From Olsenella_L sp051876355 (GTDB taxonomy: Bacteria; Actinomycetota; Coriobacteriia; Coriobacteriales; Atopobiaceae): a stretch of 31,958 bases of DNA. The position numbers and the translations under genes are program-made. Below are positions 14,513-21,465 of this stretch, piece by piece. The stretch is taken from contig JBJEHU010000045.1 in the NCBI GenBank assembly GCA_051876355.1, positions 1-31,958 on the forward strand. The letters are read 5' to 3'. The notes under the pieces were generated by a model. That model did no database searches. It was not told the DNA's origin and saw nothing but the letters and a program-made list of their open reading frames with translations. Position 1 is the first letter of the stretch. Every line of letters starts with the position of its first letter.

Positions 14513-14860
14513 ATGGCAGAGGATTCAAGGCATCTCGCAGATTTCTTCGTGGCAGGCATGCGCTACTGGGATGGCGCTCTCGTCGTATCCAGCCTGAAGC
14601 CGGGAAAGAAGCTCCGTCTCGTGGCGGAGCCCGACAATGCGTATGACCACAATGCCGTAGCGATCTGGCGCAAGAAGGCAAAGCTCGGCTATATCCCGCG
14701 AGACGAGAACACGTTCGTGGCACAGCTCTTGCGCTTCGGCCACGACGATGTCGTGGAGTGCCGCGTGCTTTCGGTCGACCCGACAGCAGACCCCTGGAAG
14801 CAGGTCAGGGTCGGCCTCTTCATCGCAGATGCACGCAAGGACGCCCAGGCAGAAGCGTAG
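14513..14860 (+). CDS. Stand-alone HIRAN-domain protein
   Basis: A 115-residue protein consisting almost only of a HIRAN domain (HLADFFVAGMRYWDG..., LKPGKKLRLVAEPDNAYDHNAVAIWRKKAKLGYIPRDEN). HIRAN domains recognise free 3' ends or damaged DNA and are found on SNF2 and HLTF helicases; single-domain bacterial copies are of unknown role. The signature AYDHNAVAIW is complete. ATG 14513 follows GAAAGGGG. It is divergent from the WYL regulator and downstream of its operator-like array, and is 27 bases ahead of an FxLYD membrane protein gene that probably shares its transcript. WYL regulators are often linked to DNA damage or defence genes, so the pairing is suggestive but unproven. Confidence 0.85.
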   Translation: MAEDSRHLADFFVAGMRYWDGALVVSSLKPGKKLRLVAEPDNAYDHNAVAIWRKKAKLGYIPRDENTFVAQLLRFGHDDVVECRVLSVDPTADPWKQVRVGLFIADARKDAQAEA

Positions 14861-14887
14861 GCGTCTGAGAACAGGGAGGATATGGCA

Positions 14888-15730
14888 ATGAAGAAGGAAG
14901 AAGAGAAGGCACCATCGCCGGATGCGGACCAAGAGGCCAAGCCGCAGAAGAAGCACAGGCGGGGACGCATTGTCCTCATCGTCGCAATCGTGCTTGTGGT
15001 GCTCATCGCGCTTGTCGGTGCGTTCGGCGGCAAGAAGAAGTCGGACGAGCCTTTCAATCCGAGCACATATGACACGATGGACTATGCAGCCGTCGCGCAG
15101 AATCCGGATTCCTACAAGGACAAGAAGCTCTACACGGCCGGCAAGATCGTGCAGGTCATCGAAGGCGACTCGGAGACCGACCTGCGCGTTGCGACGGCCG
15201 TGAATGGCTACGACGATATCGTCTACGTCGCCTACGACCCTGACATCCTCGACGGTGCGCATCTGACCGAAGGACAGTACATCGGCGTCTACGGCCATTG
15301 CAAGGGCCAGGTGAGCTACACCTCGGCATTCGGTGCGAAGATCTCTATTCCGGGACTCGATGCCGACTCGATCGACCAGACCGTCAAGAGCCCGCAGGAA
15401 GTGCAGATCGAAGCCATGCAGGCCATGCTCGACGGCGCCGACTTCGAGAAGGTCGACACGACAGGCTATGGCTCCTGGGAATACGTGGCGAAGATCCAGA
15501 ACACGACCGACAACGACTACAGCAACGTGAGCATCATCCTCGGCATCTATGATGCTTCAGGTACGCGCATCGGCGAAGCCTATGCTTCGGTCACGAGCTG
15601 GGCACCGGGCGAGACAGCCCAGTTCGATGGCTATCTCGACAGTACGAAGGCAGATGCCGCCGTCTCCGTGAAGCCTGAGATCCAGGGCTTCTCCATCGGG
15701 CCGGACTATTACTCGCCGAGCCAGTCCTAG
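14888..15730 (+). CDS. Membrane-anchored protein with OB-fold-like region and FxLYD domain
   Basis: A 280-residue protein with a charged cytoplasmic head (about 22 residues, KKEEEKAP...KKHRRG), one membrane helix (IVLIVAIVLVVLIALVGAFG), and an extracytoplasmic part. The first external domain (MDYAAVAQNPDSYKDKKLYTAGKIVQVIEG...) resembles small beta-barrel domains in Gram-positive surface proteins, often annotated as toxin-operon-regulator-like. The second (WEYVAKIQNTTDNDYSNVSIILGIYDASGTRIGE...APGETAQF) fits the FxLYD domain. No catalytic motif is seen. I preferred ATG 14888 since GGGAGG (14874-14879) is eight bases away; ATG 14882 is too close. It lies in the same transcript as the HIRAN gene and is closed by a terminator. 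Confidence 0.75.
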   Translation: MKKEEEKAPSPDADQEAKPQKKHRRGRIVLIVAIVLVVLIALVGAFGGKKKSDEPFNPSTYDTMDYAAVAQNPDSYKDKKLYTAGKIVQVIEGDSETDLRVATAVNGYDDIVYVAYDPDILDGAHLTEGQYIGVYGHCKGQVSYTSAFGAKISIPGLDADSIDQTVKSPQEVQIEAMQAMLDGADFEKVDTTGYGSWEYVAKIQNTTDNDYSNVSIILGIYDASGTRIGEAYASVTSWAPGETAQFDGYLDSTKADAAVSVKPEIQGFSIGPDYYSPSQS

Positions 15731-15756
15731 GTGGCTGTCTCATAGGAAGGGAAGAG

Positions 15757-15785
15757 GAGGAGGCCTTCGGGCCTCCTCTCTCTTG
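15757..15785 (+). terminator. Intrinsic terminator with TTCG tetraloop
   Basis: GAGGAGGCC (15757-15765) pairs perfectly with GGCCTCCTC (15770-15778) around a TTCG tetraloop, and a T-rich tail (TCTCTTGT) follows. It ends the HIRAN/FxLYD transcript. Confidence 0.85.
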
Positions 15786-15798
15786 TCTCGAGATGTGG

Positions 15799-15990
15799 TC
15801 AGGAGTTTCTTGTCTTGTGCGCGACAAAGCAGGCAAGGGCGAAGAAGCCGGCGGTCACGACCGGGAGAACAGCCTGCCAGAATGTCGCAAAGGCGCCGCC
15901 GACAAGCAAGCTCAGGCATTCGACAGCAAGCATGAGTCCGAGGACACAGGCAGCATAGAGGCTGTACTCCTGAAACGAGATGTCTCCCAT
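15799..15990 (-). CDS. Small two-helix membrane protein (63 aa)
   Basis: This short protein has two hydrophobic segments, about residues 10-33 (LYAACVLGLMLAVECLSLLVGG) and 37-57 (FWQAVLPVVTAGFFALACFVA), ending HKTRNS. The positively charged end suggests the usual inside orientation. I do not recognise a family. The start is convincing: GGGAGG sits five bases before ATG 15990, with clean spacing. It is transcribed away from the trp leader and converges with the FxLYD gene. Small proteins of this size can be transporter subunits or regulators, but nothing here says which. Confidence 0.6.
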   Translation of the reverse strand: MGDISFQEYSLYAACVLGLMLAVECLSLLVGGAFATFWQAVLPVVTAGFFALACFVAHKTRNS

Positions 15991-16204
15991 CGTAGCCTCC
16001 CTTGAGGATGATGCAGATTGCCGTCCATGCTAGCCAGCTGCCATAAGCGGACGGAAATGCATCTGTCAGCCATCCGTCAGCAGGATGCGTGCCAAGGGCC
16101 AAAGTGCCTGCAGGAAAGCTGAAGGAAAAAGTGGCTGCGCCGTAATGGAGACGAAACAGAATGCCCGTATGCTCGTCTCAACGTCCACAGGAAGGATGCA
16201 GTCC
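15991..16204. promoter_or_regulatory. Intergenic region upstream of the trp leader
   Basis: About 210 bases between the small membrane protein gene and the leader peptide. GACGGA (16050-16055) and TCCGTC (16073-16078) form an inverted repeat that may be an operator or stem. A possible -10, TATGCT, is at 16168-16173, which would start the transcript about 20-25 bases before the leader peptide. The same TATGCT appears before the zinc-ribbon gene at 29874. No good -35 is visible. Confidence 0.3.
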
Positions 16205-16294
16205 ATGTTCGTTGCCACCGACATCGCAGCACAGATGGCCCAGCGCACGCTGGGTGCATGGTGGCGTACAAGGACTTCGAAACTTCCGGCGTGA
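16205..16294 (+). CDS. trpL: trp-type leader peptide with tandem Trp codons
   Basis: A 29-codon frame beginning MFVATDIAAQM and ending RTRTSKLPA, with two adjacent TGG codons at 16259-16264 (W19, W20). ATG 16205 has AGGAAGG (16189-16195) nine bases upstream; other in-frame ATGs at 16145, 16169, 16196 and 16235 are less well placed. Tryptophan is rare, so tandem TGG codons directly ahead of an intrinsic terminator and a tryptophan synthase-type gene are the classic layout of ribosome-mediated attenuation. When charged tRNA-Trp is scarce, the ribosome would stall here and change the folding of the RNA downstream. The exact start is the least certain part. Confidence 0.72.
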   Translation: MFVATDIAAQMAQRTLGAWWRTRTSKLPA

Positions 16295-16355
16295 CGACGG
16301 CCTTGTCTTCATACACATTTGGGGCTCTCGGTTGCGTACCGGGAGCCCCTTTTTT
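16268..16355 (+). terminator. Transcription attenuator of trpB2
   Basis: A strong intrinsic terminator pairs GGGGCTCTCGG (16321-16331) with CCGGGAGCCCC (16339-16349), all 11 pairs with one G-U, followed by six T (16350-16355). Upstream, ACAAGG (16268-16273) can pair with CCTTGT (16301-16306). Alternatively 16295-16304 can pair with 16321-16330 (one mismatch, three wobbles), which would break the terminator. A ribosome stalled at the Trp codons (16259-16264) would cover the first strand and favour that antiterminator. Stems were found by eye. Confidence 0.72.
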
Positions 16356-16397
16356 GTATGCAGATGCAGAGATGGACAGAAAGGAAAGAGGAAGAGC

Positions 16398-17798
16398 ATG
16401 AATGCAGAGAGTGCCGCAAAGACCGATCCCTACCGCATCTATCTGAAGGAAGACCAGATTCCGAAGGCTTGGTACAATCTGCGCGCGGATATGCCGGAGC
16501 CGCCCGAACCGATGAGGCTGCCGAATGGCAAGATCGCGACCGTCGACGATATCAAGCCGGTCTTTGCAGAGGAGCTCTGCCGCCAGGAGCTTGACGACAC
16601 GACACGCTACTTCGAGATTCCCGATTCCGTCATGGAGATGTACAAGGTCTATCGTCCGAGCCCGCTCTGCCGTGCCTACAACCTTGAGCGTGCGCTCGAT
16701 ACGCCGGCGAAGATCTATTACAAGTTCGAGGGCAACAACACATCGGGCTCCCACAAGCTGAACTCGGCGCTTGCCCAGGCCTACTACGCCTATGCCCAGG
16801 GCATCACGAACATCACGACGGAGACTGGTGCCGGCCAGTGGGGCACGGCGCTCTCCGAGGCAGCGGCGCACTTCGGCCTTAACCTCGACGTGTTCATGGT
16901 GAAATGCTCGTACGAGCAGAAGCCGTTCCGCCGTTCCGTCATGCAGACATTCGGCGCGACGATCACGCCGTCTCCGTCCGACACGACCGCTGCCGGCAGG
17001 AAGATCCTCGCAGACGACCCGACGTGCACAGGGTCTCTCGGCACCGCCATCTCCGAGGCGGTCGAGCGTGCGCTCAACGTGCCAGGCAACAAGGGACGCT
17101 ACCAGCTCGGAAGTGTCCTCAACCAGGTTGTGCTCCATCAGTCGATCATCGGCCTCGAATCCTATGAGGCGCTTCAGGAGCTCGGCGAGTATCCTGACAT
17201 CGTGATCGGCTGCTGCGGCGGCGGATCGAACTTCGGCGGCCTCATCGCGCCCTTCATGCGCGACAAGCTCACCGGCGTGCATCCCGACACGCGCTTCATC
17301 GGCGTCGAGCCGGCAAGCTGCCCGTCGCTCACCCGCGGCGTCTATGCGTATGACTTCGCCGATACGGGCCAGACCTGCCCGCTCTGCAAGATGTATACGC
17401 TCGGCAATGGCTTCATCCCGAGCCCTGACCATGCAGGCGGCCTGCGCTACCACGGCATGAGCCCGATTGTCTCGAAGCTCAAGCACGACGGCTACATGGA
17501 GGCAGTCGCCGTGAAGCAGACCGATGTGTTTGCAGCGGCAGAGAAGTTCGCGAAGCTCGAGACGATCCTGCCGGCACCGGAGAGCTCGCATGCAATCCTT
17601 CAGGCAATACGTGAAGCCGAGGCCTGCCGCGAGACCGGCGAGGCGAAGACGATCCTCTTCGGCCTTACGGGCACGGGCTACTTCGATATGGTTGCCTACG
17701 ACAAGTACAACAAGGGCGAGCTCGAAGACCATATCCCGACGGACGAAGAGCTCCAGGCAGGCTTCGACACGATTCCCCATATTCCGGGCATCCAGTAA
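16398..17798 (+). CDS. trpB: Tryptophan synthase beta-like protein, TrpB2 type
   Basis: A 466-residue PLP enzyme of the TrpB2 subfamily, longer than standard TrpB and typical for TrpB2. It should join indole and L-serine to give tryptophan. The PLP lysine is K120 in NNTSGSHKLNSA; the phosphate-binding glycine loop is CCGGGSNFGG from about 272. TETGAGQWGTALSEAA and EGNNTSGSHK are characteristic. No trpA or other trp gene lies next to it, so it may salvage indole, which fits a gut or oral organism. ATG 16398 follows GAGGAAG. The leader peptide with tandem Trp codons and the attenuator just upstream indicate control by tryptophan supply, which supports the functional call. Confidence 0.92.
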   Translation: MNAESAAKTDPYRIYLKEDQIPKAWYNLRADMPEPPEPMRLPNGKIATVDDIKPVFAEELCRQELDDTTRYFEIPDSVMEMYKVYRPSPLCRAYNLERALDTPAKIYYKFEGNNTSGSHKLNSALAQAYYAYAQGITNITTETGAGQWGTALSEAAAHFGLNLDVFMVKCSYEQKPFRRSVMQTFGATITPSPSDTTAAGRKILADDPTCTGSLGTAISEAVERALNVPGNKGRYQLGSVLNQVVLHQSIIGLESYEALQELGEYPDIVIGCCGGGSNFGGLIAPFMRDKLTGVHPDTRFIGVEPASCPSLTRGVYAYDFADTGQTCPLCKMYTLGNGFIPSPDHAGGLRYHGMSPIVSKLKHDGYMEAVAVKQTDVFAAAEKFAKLETILPAPESSHAILQAIREAEACRETGEAKTILFGLTGTGYFDMVAYDKYNKGELEDHIPTDEELQAGFDTIPHIPGIQ

Positions 17799-17836
17799 AG
17801 GTGCCGAGTCGCCGTCTGCAGGCTCCGACATGACAA

Positions 17837-17869
17837 CATGGAGACAATGCGTCTGATTGTGTCTCCATG
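17837..17869 (+). terminator. Hairpin after trpB2
   Basis: CATGGAGACA (17837-17846) pairs perfectly with TGTCTCCATG (17860-17869). An inner CAAT/ATTG can extend the fold. There is no T-run. It could end the trpB2 message or be the first stem of the leader of the following peptidase gene. Confidence 0.45.
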
Positions 17870-17886
17870 CGGTCGCAATTCGGGTA

Positions 17887-17925
17887 AGCTCCTCCCAAAA
17901 GGCCTTCTGGTCGGCGGGAGGAGCT
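17887..17925 (+). promoter_or_regulatory. Hairpin sequestering the ribosome site of the M20 peptidase gene
   Basis: AGCTCCTCCC (17887-17896) is an exact reverse complement of GGGAGGAGCT (17916-17925), which contains the Shine-Dalgarno of the gene starting at 17932. The 19-base loop includes AAAAGGCC. Such a stem should strongly reduce translation unless opened, by temperature, a ligand, a protein or a competing RNA fold. Confidence 0.6.
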
Positions 17926-17931
17926 CATATC

Positions 17932-19434
17932 ATGGCAGATTTCAAGCATACGGTCATGGCTTCCATCGGTGCTGCGGCAGCAGGCACAGCCGCATTCTCG
18001 GCAGCGCGCACGGCGCTGCTCGTGCCCTCGAAGCCTCAAGGTGCCCCTATCACAGCGGACGGCTATGAGGCAGGGATGGATGCAGTCGAGCGCTTCCGCG
18101 AGCTCCTCCGCATCCCTACCGTCTCGAGAGACGATGTGTCGGAGCGCGACAACGAGGCTTTCGCCCGCTGGATTCCGACGCTCGAGCGCCTCTATCCGAA
18201 GATGTGCGCAGCGACAGAGCTGCACCGGATCGATGACTTCGGCATCTTGCTTCGCTGGCCAGGGCGAGACTCTTCTCTCGATCCTGTTGTCGTAATGGCC
18301 CACCAGGATGTCGTGCCGACAGAGGGGCAGGCGTGGGAGCATGACCCCTTCGCGGCAGAGATCGTGGACGGCGAGATCTGGGGCAGGGGAACGCTCGATA
18401 CGAAGTGCACGGACTGCGCGCTCTTCGAGGCGATGGAGCATCTGATCGGCGAAGGCTATGTGCCGGCGCGCGACGTGTGGTTCTTCTCCTCGGACGGCGA
18501 AGAGATCAATGCACCGACGTCGAAGCATGCGGTCGCCTGGCTCAAGGAGCATGGCATCTCGCCGTATATGGTGCTCGACGAGGGCGGCGCCCTTGCGACT
18601 GATGCCGGCATGGGCGTCACTGCCCCGATCGCTATGGTCGGCGTTTCCGAGAAGGGGCATGTCGATCTGCTCGTGAAGGCCTACGCCGAAGGCGGGCATG
18701 CCTCGACGCCTGGCAGAAACGATGCCGGAGCGCTGCTTGCCCGCATCGTCTCCCGCATCGTCGATAAGCCGCCCGAGCCGCATCTGATCCCTGTCGTCGG
18801 ACGCACGCTCTCCGAGCTCGGCGCCTGGGCGGGGGAGCCCTATAGGGCAATCTTTGCGAACCTTTGGGCCACGAAGCCTGCCGTGGAGAAGTTCATGAGC
18901 ACCAATCCGGAGATGGCGGCAATGCTTCGGACGACCTATGCCGTGACGCAGCTTTCAGGAGCGACGGCGCACAATGTGCTGCCGGCTGTCGCCGAGGCGA
19001 ACCTCAACGTGCGCGTCGCGCCGTTCGAGACGATCTCCGATGCGCTTGCACGGGCACGTGCGCTCGCACGCGAGGAATGCGAGGCATCGGGCGTCCCGGC
19101 CTCGAGGGCCCAGGTCATCATCCGCGAGGAGTGCCCATATGGGGAGCCGGCACCGATCAGCCCATTCGAGCATGACCGTGCGTTCGACTACATCCACCGC
19201 TGCGTTGCCGGCGTCTATCCCGAGGCAGGCTTTGCGCCATACGTGCAGAGCTCCTCGACGGATTCGCTCCAGTTCTGTGCCATCTCGAAGCGGGTCTACC
19301 GCTTTGCCGGCTTCGTCTATTCGAAGCAGGCACGCTCGCTCATCCATGCTGCGAACGAGCGTATCGGCGTCGATGTCTTCAGGCGCGGCATCGGCTTCTA
19401 TGTCGCGTTCCTGGGACACCTCGAGGAGTGCTAG
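17932..19434 (+). CDS. M20 family metallopeptidase with N-terminal membrane anchor
   Basis: A 500-residue M20/M25/M40 zinc peptidase of the long form related to PM20D1 and carboxypeptidase S. A hydrophobic N-terminal segment (about residues 8-32, VMASIGAAAAGTAAFSAARTALLVP) suggests a membrane anchor or signal. Metal-site segments are VVVMAHQDVVP, WGRGTLDTKC and the general-base region DGEEINAP; the dimerisation-domain histidine region is EGGHASTPGRNDAG. Substrates could be dipeptides or N-acyl amino acids. ATG 17932 follows GGGAGGAG (17916-17923), which is buried in a perfect 10-bp hairpin. It is 18 bases ahead of an MFS transporter gene, suggesting uptake and hydrolysis of a shared substrate. 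Confidence 0.88.
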   Translation: MADFKHTVMASIGAAAAGTAAFSAARTALLVPSKPQGAPITADGYEAGMDAVERFRELLRIPTVSRDDVSERDNEAFARWIPTLERLYPKMCAATELHRIDDFGILLRWPGRDSSLDPVVVMAHQDVVPTEGQAWEHDPFAAEIVDGEIWGRGTLDTKCTDCALFEAMEHLIGEGYVPARDVWFFSSDGEEINAPTSKHAVAWLKEHGISPYMVLDEGGALATDAGMGVTAPIAMVGVSEKGHVDLLVKAYAEGGHASTPGRNDAGALLARIVSRIVDKPPEPHLIPVVGRTLSELGAWAGEPYRAIFANLWATKPAVEKFMSTNPEMAAMLRTTYAVTQLSGATAHNVLPAVAEANLNVRVAPFETISDALARARALAREECEASGVPASRAQVIIREECPYGEPAPISPFEHDRAFDYIHRCVAGVYPEAGFAPYVQSSSTDSLQFCAISKRVYRFAGFVYSKQARSLIHAANERIGVDVFRRGIGFYVAFLGHLEEC

Positions 19435-19452
19435 CGAGTCTGGAGGCAAGCG

Positions 19453-20787
19453 ATGGATGAGACAGAGCTGCGCCGGAAGGCGGCGAAGGTCGACGTTGCG
19501 ACGGTTGCCTTCGCAAGCCTGCCGTTCATGGGAATGATCAGCTTCTGGCAGGTCTTTGACGGCATCGTCCCGAAGATGCTCACGCAGACGTTCGGCCTCT
19601 CGAATGCCGTGACCGGCTTCGTTATGGCCATAGACAACATCTTCGGGCTGTTCCTGCTGCCGCTCTTCGGCATCCTCTCCGACCGCTGCACCTCGAAGCT
19701 CGGACGCCGCACGCCGTTCATCATCGTCGGCTCGGTCCTGGCTGTCGTAGGGACCCCGCTCATCGCTGTCGCGAACAATGTCGGCAATCTCGCGCTTCTG
19801 ATCTCTGCCATCATCCTGACGCTTGTCGCGATCTGCATGTATAGGACCATGACCGTGGCGATCGTGGCAGACATCACGCCGCGCCCCTTGCGCATGAAGT
19901 CGGACTCGATCAAGAAGCTCGTGGGATATGCCGGCACCGGCGTCATGCTTGTCTGCATCTCTGCCATGGTGCCGAAGACGGAGCATCCCGACTATCTGCC
20001 GCTCTTCCTTGTGCAGGCAGCGATAATCCTGGCCTCGCTTCTGCTCTATCTCGCAAAGATCCGGGAGCCCAAGCTCGTCGAGGAGATGCACGAGAAGAGC
20101 CTTTCCATGGGGATCAAGGAAGACGAGATCGAACACGACGACTCGCCTGAGGCAGGCGGCAAGGACAGGATCGAAGATCCCGATATCCGCCGCTCGCTGA
20201 TCCTGCTTCTTGCGGCAGACTTCTTCTACTACATGAGCTACAACGCAATGACCACAAACATCAGCAGGTACGCCGATGCATTCTACGGGATGCAGGGCGG
20301 GTCGTTCGCGATCATCAACATCGTGACGATCGTGGGTGCCCTGGCGACGTATGTGCCTCTTGCGAACCTGTCGCTTCGGATCGGCAGGAAGAAGGTCGGC
20401 CTCCTCTGCGGTGCGGCCATGGCGGCAGTCCCTCTCGTCCTCTGGCTTGCACCGGGATTTCATCCTGCGTTCTATGCGCTCTTCCTCGTAATGGGTGCAG
20501 GCCTCGGCGGTGTCGACCTCTGCGTCTTCAACATGATCTTGGAGCTCTGCTCGGCACGCTCCGTCGGACGCTACTCCGGCTATTACTACACGGTGTCCAT
20601 GGCAGCACAGGTCGCAACGCCGATCCTTTCCGGTGTCGTCATGGACGTGGCGCCCGAAGCGCTCTTCCTCTATATCGCCCTCATGGGTCTTGCCATGGTC
20701 GTCTCGCTTGCGCTGGCAAGGCACGGCGACTCCATGCTCATCGACGAGGTCGCAGCGCACGAGGAAGCGGCAGGAGCGAAGCAGTAG
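19453..20787 (+). CDS. MFS transporter (sugar/cation-symporter-like, SLC45/GPH-like)
   Basis: A 444-residue transporter with about 12 membrane helices. The loop between helices 2 and 3 carries the MFS signature as SDRCTSKLGRRTPFI, close to the GPH/SLC45 sugar-transporter form. A long acidic central loop (about residues 205-245, MGIKEDEIEHDD...EDPDIRR) separates the two halves, and a second loop motif, RIGRKKVG, follows in the C-half. The substrate is unknown; the coupling to an M20 peptidase allows a peptide or amino-acid conjugate, while its family suggests sugars. ATG 19453 follows TGGAGG, and the gene starts 18 bases after the peptidase stop, so they form an operon. Confidence 0.87.
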   Translation: MDETELRRKAAKVDVATVAFASLPFMGMISFWQVFDGIVPKMLTQTFGLSNAVTGFVMAIDNIFGLFLLPLFGILSDRCTSKLGRRTPFIIVGSVLAVVGTPLIAVANNVGNLALLISAIILTLVAICMYRTMTVAIVADITPRPLRMKSDSIKKLVGYAGTGVMLVCISAMVPKTEHPDYLPLFLVQAAIILASLLLYLAKIREPKLVEEMHEKSLSMGIKEDEIEHDDSPEAGGKDRIEDPDIRRSLILLLAADFFYYMSYNAMTTNISRYADAFYGMQGGSFAIINIVTIVGALATYVPLANLSLRIGRKKVGLLCGAAMAAVPLVLWLAPGFHPAFYALFLVMGAGLGGVDLCVFNMILELCSARSVGRYSGYYYTVSMAAQVATPILSGVVMDVAPEALFLYIALMGLAMVVSLALARHGDSMLIDEVAAHEEAAGAKQ

Positions 20788-20790
20788 GCT

Positions 20791-20820
20791 TTGTCGGAAA
20801 CGGCGCCTCTCTGCTATCGT
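20791..20820 (+). promoter_or_regulatory. Candidate promoter of the VOC gene
   Basis: TTGTCG (20791-20796) is followed after 18 bases by TATCGT (20815-20820). Each matches four of six consensus bases. It lies between the MFS stop and ATG 20852. Confidence 0.4.
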
Positions 20821-20851
20821 TTCATGAGGACCAGACATCAAGGAGGAAACC

Positions 20852-21220
20852 ATGCAGGCACGCTTCATCCACCGCTGCACGCACGTGCTCGATCTCGAGG
20901 CAACGAAGACATTCTATGAGAAGGCGCTCGGCTTCCATGTGGTGAGGGTATCGGGACCGGAGGATGGCTCCTGGTCGAACACGTTCATGGCAAACGACGC
21001 GTCTCCGTTCGAGCTCGAGCTTACGTGGAACAGGGGACGCACGGAGCCGTATGACAACGGCGGCAGGGACACGCACATCGCGTTTGCCGTCGACGACTTC
21101 GAGGCGTACCACGAGCTGCACCGCCAGATGGGCGTCATCGACAAGGAGAATCCGAAGATGGGGCTCTACTTCATCTGCGACCCCGACGGACAGAGGATCG
21201 AGATCCTGCCCGAGAAATAG
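20852..21220 (+). CDS. VOC-superfamily protein, glyoxalase I-like
   Basis: A 122-residue protein with two beta-alpha-beta-beta-beta units. The N-terminal FIHRCTHVLDLEATKTFYEKALGFHVVR and the C-terminal DTHIAFAVDDFEAYH...FICDPDGQRIEILPEK match lactoylglutathione lyase (GloA). Candidate metal ligands are the N-terminal His (THVLDL), Glu in FELELTW, His in DTHIAF and Glu in IEILPE, all four positions occupied. It could detoxify methylglyoxal, though many VOC proteins of this size have other substrates and this class often lacks glutathione. ATG 20852 has AAGGAGG upstream. It has its own candidate promoter and is closed by a strong terminator. Confidence 0.85.
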   Translation: MQARFIHRCTHVLDLEATKTFYEKALGFHVVRVSGPEDGSWSNTFMANDASPFELELTWNRGRTEPYDNGGRDTHIAFAVDDFEAYHELHRQMGVIDKENPKMGLYFICDPDGQRIEILPEK

Positions 21221-21239
21221 CACCCAGAGGAGAGGACAC

Positions 21240-21278
21240 GAGAGGCTTCCGGCATTGCCCGGAGGCCTCTCTTCTTCT
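21240..21278 (+). terminator. Intrinsic terminator after the VOC gene
   Basis: GAGAGGCTTCCGG (21240-21252) pairs with CCGGAGGCCTCTC (21259-21271), 13 pairs including one G-U, followed by TTCTTCT. It isolates the VOC gene from the repeat region downstream. Confidence 0.85.
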
Positions 21279-21297
21279 GCACAGAGGCCTTGAGGAT

Positions 21298-21349
21298 GAA
21301 CTCGACAGGCAATCACGCGAACTCGACATCTGTTTCTGCGAACTCGACA
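21298..21349. repeat. Three direct repeats GAACTCGACA phased by 21 bp
   Basis: GAACTCGACA occurs at 21298-21307, 21319-21328 and 21340-21349, exactly 21 bases apart; copies 2 and 3 share a preceding GC. The phase equals two helical turns. On the minus strand they read TGTCGAGTTC and would begin with TG, like the repeated ends of IS21-family elements. They are either tandem binding sites upstream of the DUF4012 gene or a solitary transposon end. A 30-codon frame from ATG 21296 also reads them as NST-containing heptads. Confidence 0.75.
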
Positions 21350-21430
21350 GCTGCTTTTGAAGATGCGCTTCAAGACGCGTTTCGGTAGTGTGAATGTATG
21401 GGCTGATGCTGAGGAATTTGATCTATCCTC

Positions 21431-21459
21431 TTCGGCAGGACCTTTCCCGGCGCTATGAT
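21431..21459 (+). promoter_or_regulatory. Candidate promoter of the DUF4012 gene
   Basis: TATGAT (21454-21459) is a good -10. TTCGGC (21431-21436) lies 17 bases upstream as a poor -35. A start near 21466 would give an untranslated leader of about 190 bases. Confidence 0.4.
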
Positions 21460-21465
21460 GCATGC

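Noticed and set aside
16085..16204. Longer versions of the trp leader peptide starting at 16145, 16169 or 16196
   Set aside because: None has a properly spaced ribosome site; AGGAAGG at 16189-16195 fits ATG 16205 best. They remain possible and would not change the tandem Trp codons.
16230..16355. T-box riboswitch ahead of trpB2
   Set aside because: The sequence GCATGGTGGCGTAC loosely recalls a T-box, but the conserved TGGNACCGCG core is absent, while a leader peptide with Trp codons explains the terminator.
16258..16401. Frame from ATG 16258 whose TGA overlaps the trpB2 start codon
   Set aside because: It runs through the terminator hairpin, has no ribosome site and overlaps the leader peptide in another frame; the ATGA overlap looks accidental.
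21296..21388. 30-codon gene with NST heptad repeats
   Set aside because: The frame exists because the 21-bp repeats are in phase with codons; the ribosome-site-like GAGG touches the ATG without spacing.
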